Origin: Climacium dendroides
Taxonomy: Eukaryota > Streptophyta > Bryopsida > Hypnales > Climaciaceae
Length of the DNA: 64,000 nt
NCBI GenBank assembly: GCA_950106755.1
Contig: OX467090.1
Coordinates: forward strand, 1,612,001-1,676,000
Reading direction: 5' to 3'
Part shown: one piece after another, positions 61,507-64,000 of the stretch
Layout of the letters: each line of letters opens with the position of its first letter
How positions within the stretch are numbered: position 1 is the first letter of the stretch
Notes under the pieces: model-generated
Database searches by the model: none
Seen by the model: the letters and a program-made list of their open reading frames with translations, nothing else
What the model was told of the DNA's origin: nothing
Translations under genes and position numbers: made by a program

Positions 61507-64000
61507 TTAAATTCCAGCGCCTCCCCACAAATTCTCTCCCAACTGCTGCCGGACTGCTTCTTCAAGCTCTTGGCAAAAATCTCGAGCAGTAGCTGTGCAG
61601 CAGGATCCACGAGTCAAAAAGGTGAAGTCAAATACACAAGATTGAAGAATCTTTCGCTGAAAGTGAAGCTACCAATTAACTGGGCGTGGGCAAGAAATTC
61701 ATTTTCTTGTACGACAACGGTGAAACTACACAAGAACTGAGAAAACAAGGAAATTAACAATACCGTGATCCATCGTCTCAGAAGGTGATGATTCCTCCAA
61801 GTAACCAACCACTTTTGCAGGAGTTCCAGCCACCATACTGCACTTCACCAGATATATATATATGGGCATGAGTCATCATACAATTCACAATTAGCATTGA
61901 TTTTCCAAACAAGGAAAAAAACTTGAAAGGAGAAATTCACCATAAAAAACATTTACAAATGCAGGAGAAATGCAGGGATCAACCTATGAGCCGGGACGTC
62001 TTTCAAAACAAGAGATCCTGCTGCAACCATCGCTCCACGGCCAACCACGATGTTGCCAAGTATGGTTGCCCCAGCACCAATAAGAACTCCCTCCTGTATC
62101 TTGGGATGTCGATCCCCTGCATCTTTACCTGTTCCTCCAAGTGTGACGCCCTGAACAATACAATTCAAACAGCCATAAAGACAGCTTGCTGGAACCGGTA
62201 TTCATGCTGCTGAAAACACGTCCAACAGTGGGGCCTAACAAATCTCAGTGGAACACATGGAACCGTAAGCATCCAATTATCAAGAGGCGCATACAGATAT
62301 CAGGATACCCTACTACTGGCTCTGATGGAGGCAGAAACTTCATAAAGCACAGGATTTCATTCGTTGATGGGGTGTTCAATCAAATGCAGCATTCCGAATC
62401 CAACGCAGTAGTAGGATGGGGACGAGTGCACGCCTCTTCAATTACCTGCAGTATTGAGACACGATCACCGACAATAGCTGTCTCTCCAATTACAACCCCT
62501 GTCCCATGATCCATCAGTATAGCTTTCCCAATACGTGCCGCTGCCAAAAGCATCACAATGTCAGTGCTTTTCATAATTAGGGAGATGAAAAAATAGAACC
62601 AGATAAATGCCAGGGGATGCCCAGATGTATCCAAACTTCCAATAAAAGTATCCTAATACTTTGTACAATAACGTAGATGGAACTGAGTTTTTTCTAAGCT
62701 TGCTATTACAAATCAGGGTACAGACGCCATAAAATTTATATGGCCTCAGTGGAGTGCAACGGCTTTCCATTATAACTGAGACTTCAATTACCATGAAATC
62801 TACATTCAATTTAAACATTTCTCATGAGAAGAACTAGCATGTAGCTAATCAGCAAGACAAACCGAGAGCAAGAAGCAGCAAGACTGACCTGGATGAATGT
62901 CCACAGCAAAGACCTGCCCCAACCGCAGCGCACGTGTGAGGAGATGAGGGGAAAAGAAGGAACGGAAATGCGATTACATTTCCAGACAGTGCATGGCTGA
63001 AAGATTAATAGCACTAAACATTGCCTGATACGTAAACAGGTGTAATGATCAATACTACAAGTGTTAAGAGGCCTTCATTCCGATTGCAGATTGTGGTACT
63101 TTCCTCAAAATGATCATTCATATCATATAAGAAACTAGAATTTCGCTGCTAGAGCTTGCACCGACTTATTTTGTTCAAACATCGAGACCAGGGAAAGGAA
63201 CGAAGATAAGAAAAATGAGAAGTACCTCACTCATACGAGCTTGTAACGCAAGAGCAAGCACAGTCGACCCCTTATTCCATAACCAATGTGCCACTCTGTA
63301 CGCTTGAAGTGCATGGTATCCCTGCATGAACCAAGGTGAACAGAATGTCGTCAAGTTCAAAATATTGCAAGTTGGACTGGAGTAATGAGCGAGGCATTTC
63401 ATTGCAAAGTTTGTGTCAAATTAAGGCAAAGAAGTAAAACGTCACCGAAACATTAGAATGCTTCTTACCTTCAGGTGCAACAGTGCAGAGCTATAGAAGC
63501 GACATGAAGGGTCTCTATCTTTCACTGCCTGCAGCAATTTTCAATATCCAGTGTCAAGACAGTACATTCCATCAAGCACAGTTACTTGTTCAGCTACAGA
63601 CGCAACTGTACTTTACAATATTTCGTTCTCAGAAACGAACACATATTAAGCAAACAGAATTCCACTTTTCTCGTATTAGAACTTGGCTTAATAAAAGATG
63701 GCACTGCTTTGTGGCGAAGTAACACCTGAAGTAACCATGAGAATAAGATACTCTACAGTGACCTTCAAAATACATCAAAATCGATACATAAAATTTGGAA
63801 ACAAGATCACTTCATTAGGTAAAAATGGGTGCATATAGAACTGACAGTGACCTTCAAATATCAATCACCGGCTTGCACGACATACCGAAGACAGTGCTGG
63901 AGGCAACATGAGCTGCGCCCAAATCCAAATATGAACTTCCAAATTTGTTTACCAAGGTAATGAGGAGCACCCCAACCTCAATGTGCGTTTACTATTACGA
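61507..64000 (-). CDS. SERAT: Serine O-acetyltransferase, SERAT3-type (5' end outside the window)
   Basis: The enzyme makes O-acetylserine from serine and acetyl-CoA for cysteine synthesis. Coding exons in gene order: 63469-63528, 63226-63321, 62889-62913, 62446-62540, 61984-62150, 61764-61837 and 61507-61592, all in phase, giving 200 C-terminal residues. Landmarks: [56 protein letters not shown] (catalytic His), [18 protein letters not shown] (second conserved His), then hexapeptide left-handed beta-helix repeats ([20 protein letters not shown]), [18 protein letters not shown], and a helical tail [12 protein letters not shown]. The protein ends ...WGGAGI; a terminal isoleucine is what docks SAT into O-acetylserine (thiol) lyase. 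One exon is only 25 bp. A possible further exon at about 63888-63914 is doubtful. Many introns fit SERAT3 rather than the intron-poor SERAT1/2 classes. Confidence 0.93.

Noticed and set aside
61377..61610. Minus-strand 77-codon frame with protein-like composition
   Set aside because: It is the wrong frame of the last serine acetyltransferase exon; the frame reading TARDFCQEL joins in phase with the upstream exon and ends at a stop after a terminal Ile.

Overview
The window reads as nuclear DNA from a land plant. Genes are interrupted by introns with GT/AG borders. GC-richer genes sit in very AT-rich spacer DNA full of decayed DNA transposons and hairpin MITEs. Plant-type families are present (a fasciclin-like arabinogalactan protein, a SERAT3-type serine acetyltransferase, a plant BTB/POZ protein), and one element is a CACTA transposon. 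An SSNA1/DIP13 homologue, a basal-body and axoneme-associated family, hints at a plant with motile sperm (bryophyte, lycophyte, fern, cycad or Ginkgo). That placement is inference.

Layout. At 1-2.7 kb there is AT-rich spacer with a TIR-like element and a 189-bp tandem duplication. At 2.7-5.8 kb a CpG-rich leader, a 5'UTR intron and three coding exons encode an LC8 dynein light chain (+). At 8.6-11.3 kb a three-exon SSNA1/DIP13 gene (+) spans large introns. From 11.3 to 22.5 kb the sequence is mostly spacer, with a MITE, small tandem duplications and one orphan ORF (-). At 22.6-24.0 kb lies a four-exon fasciclin-domain gene (+). From 24 to 45 kb there is spacer carrying transposon debris: a frameshifted rolling-circle (HUH) Rep-like ORF (27.9-28.4 kb), a 354-bp hairpin, an eroded ~185-bp tandem array, a complete non-autonomous CACTA element with TIRs and a 3-bp target duplication (36.86-39.12 kb), and a decayed hAT transposase (41.5-43 kb).

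At 45.6-47.9 kb two closely packed + strand genes encode a small coiled-coil protein and an SLX9-type ribosome-biogenesis factor. At 52.0-52.3 kb is a RING-finger ORF broken by one base. From 52.6 to 55.1 kb there is a MITE cluster, a GC-rich hairpin and a perfect-looking 38-bp tandem array that ends just before a TATA box. The BTB/POZ gene (+) follows at 55.7-57.0 kb. From 61.5 kb to the right edge runs the 3' part of a multi-exon serine O-acetyltransferase gene (-).

The genes share no obvious pathway. LC8 and SSNA1 are neighbours with microtubule links, but this may be chance. Three observations deserve most attention: the Rep-like remnant, the CACTA element whose subterminal array is made of palindromic 38-bp units, and the independent 38-bp array forming the proximal upstream region of the BTB gene, with an inverted copy of its core on the far side of a hairpin insertion. 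All gene calls come from reading translations and splice signals by eye. No database search was possible.
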